From Acidimicrobiales bacterium (lineage in GTDB: Bacteria > Actinomycetota > Acidimicrobiia > Acidimicrobiales > Acidimicrobilacustridaceae), in NCBI GenBank assembly GCA_025455885.1, contig JALOLR010000001.1, positions 133,441 through 197,440 on the forward strand: a stretch of 64,000 nucleotides of DNA. Direction: 5' to 3'. This document shows, piece after piece, positions 63,401 to 64,000 of this stretch. Numbering within the stretch: the stretch's first letter is position 1; the number at the start of each line of letters is the position of its first letter. The notes below the pieces were generated by a model. That model had not been told where the DNA came from and did not search any database. It saw only the letters and a program-made list of their open reading frames with translations. The translations under genes were made by a program, and so were the position numbers.

Positions 63401-63670
63401 ATGGAGCTTCCCGAGGACGTCGTCGCCGACGTGCGCACCCGGCTGCGTCGCGTCGCCGGTCAGGTGCAGGGCATCGAGCGGATGCTCGAAGAAGGTCGTG
63501 ACTGCCGTGACGTGGTCACGCAGCTCTCGGCGGCCAACCGGGCCCTCGAACAGGCCGGCTTCCGCCTCGTCGCTGCGGGGCTCTCGTACTGCGTGAGCGA
63601 GCCCGAGAAGGCCGAGGCCGACGGCTACCCGATGGCCGAGGTCGAGAAGATGTTCCTCAAGCTGGCCTGA
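63401..63670 (+). CDS. CsoR/RcnR-family repressor lacking the Cu-binding His (CstR-like)
   Basis: An 89-residue all-helical DUF156 repressor. Alignment with CsoR by eye gives Cys35 (RDCRDV), Cys64 (LSYCV) and Gly60 where CsoR has the Cu(I)-ligand His. Two Cys without the His is the CstR pattern, in which persulfides link the thiols and release DNA; metal sensing is less likely but not excluded. ATG at 63401 is preferred over GTG 63377 because AGAGAGGA lies 8 nt upstream and the family begins here. The operator 57 nt upstream suggests autoregulation. Confidence 0.85.
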   Translation: MELPEDVVADVRTRLRRVAGQVQGIERMLEEGRDCRDVVTQLSAANRALEQAGFRLVAAGLSYCVSEPEKAEADGYPMAEVEKMFLKLA

Positions 63671-63704
63671 CCTCGCGTCCCACCCGGCCGCGCCCGCCCC
63701 GGTG

Positions 63705-64000
63705 TCACCGCGGGGCGCCTTCGGCCAGCCAGGCGCGCCAACCCCCGAAGCGGGTCAGGTCGACGGCCCCCTCCGCGGCGATGCCCTCGCACACGAAGCC
63801 GAGCACCGTCGAGCCGTCGGCCAGGCGGGTCGTGCCGATGGCCAACGGTGCCGGCACCCCGGTCGTGAACGCGCCGAGTCCGGCCACGGGGAGCCGCCAG
63901 AGCTCGACGGCGATGCGTCCTCCGTGCCCCTCGGGCACCCGGATGAGCCCGGGGCGGGGTGGGCCGGAGCAGGGCGGCAGCGAGTCGGCCAGGGCGATCA
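63705..64000 (-). CDS. Allophanate hydrolase, C-terminal end (cut by window edge)
   Basis: The last 97 residues of a gene whose start lies beyond base 64000. SLPPCSGPPRPGLIRV, IAVELWRLPVAGLGAFTTGVPAPLAIGT and the ending VDLTRFGGWRAWLAE match the C-terminal domain of allophanate hydrolase (AtzF/DUR1 type), which follows the amidase domain in the urea-degrading enzyme. The domain has its own hydrolase-like fold. This part alone cannot show the amidase catalytic triad. Convergent with the CsoR-family gene. Confidence 0.8.
   Translation of the reverse strand, partial: IALADSLPPCSGPPRPGLIRVPEGHGGRIAVELWRLPVAGLGAFTTGVPAPLAIGTTRLADGSTVLGFVCEGIAAEGAVDLTRFGGWRAWLAEGAPR

Overview
The window is 64 kb of very GC-rich chromosomal DNA, with codons ending almost always in G or C, many GTG starts, genes packed end to end, and TA(G/C)nnT -10 boxes directly in front of start codons. 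This fits a high-GC actinobacterium. Gene content (NDMA-dependent alcohol dehydrogenase, DUF3499, F420-type DDN oxidoreductase, the Mec-CysM-murI-Rv1339-rph-rdgB neighbourhood, AI-2E and TMBIM membrane proteins) suggests a deep-branching lineage such as Acidimicrobiia rather than Streptomyces or Mycobacterium. That placement is inference. No phage, transposase, integrase, CRISPR array or tRNA was recognised; the one RNA gene is tmRNA.

Layout. 1-2.5 kb: N-terminal part of FtsH (cut by the left edge), DUF3499 and a CPBP protease. 2.5-8.7 kb: a sugar/envelope cluster of GT-C-like membrane protein, dolichyl-phosphate-type GT2, phosphomannomutase/phosphoglucomutase, Trm112-like protein and a PGI/PMI-like isomerase. 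8.9-11.2 kb: S-adenosylhomocysteinase and a short-chain dehydrogenase. 11.3-18.0 kb: comF, a degenerate receiver protein, secA, prfB, ftsE and ftsX. 18-23 kb: carbonic anhydrase, AI-2E transporter, Bax-inhibitor-1 protein, thioredoxin, YqgE and an L,D-transpeptidase lipoprotein.

23-44 kb is mainly a catabolic or lipid-type accessory region: SDRs, quinone oxidoreductase, NDMA alcohol dehydrogenase, nitronate monooxygenase-like protein, P450, a frameshifted arylsulfatase, two acyl-CoA synthetases, metallo-beta-lactamase-fold hydrolases, flavin reductase and a DUF368 undecaprenyl-phosphate translocase. A YceI/MarR divergent pair sits inside it. 44-54 kb holds a von Willebrand A membrane protein operon, a beta-CASP/LOG fusion protein, a DUF7064-like/phosphotransferase/EthD operon and a secreted alpha/beta hydrolase. 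54-55 kb holds an XRE/nucleotidyltransferase toxin-antitoxin-like pair and a rhodanese lipoprotein. 55.6-58.8 kb holds ssrA (tmRNA) and smpB, with MOSC, VOC and membrane proteins between them. 58.9-63.3 kb carries the Mec-CysM-MurI-Rv1339-like-RNase PH-RdgB block. It ends with a CsoR/CstR-family repressor and the C-terminal end of allophanate hydrolase (cut by the right edge).

Most notable signal: the CsoR-family repressor at the right end has two cysteines but lacks the copper-binding histidine, as in persulfide-sensing CstR. A 16-bp operator of the form (G/A)TACC-N6-GGTAT lies over the putative -10 of this repressor, of the rhodanese lipoprotein and of thioredoxin. This suggests a small reactive-sulfur regulon scattered over 42 kb. 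Other points are apparently leaderless transcription at about 15 genes, -10 boxes built on the TAG stop of the preceding gene, a Mec/CysM sulfur pair without an adjacent CysO, a beta-CASP nuclease fused to a LOG domain, and a one-base frameshift in an arylsulfatase.
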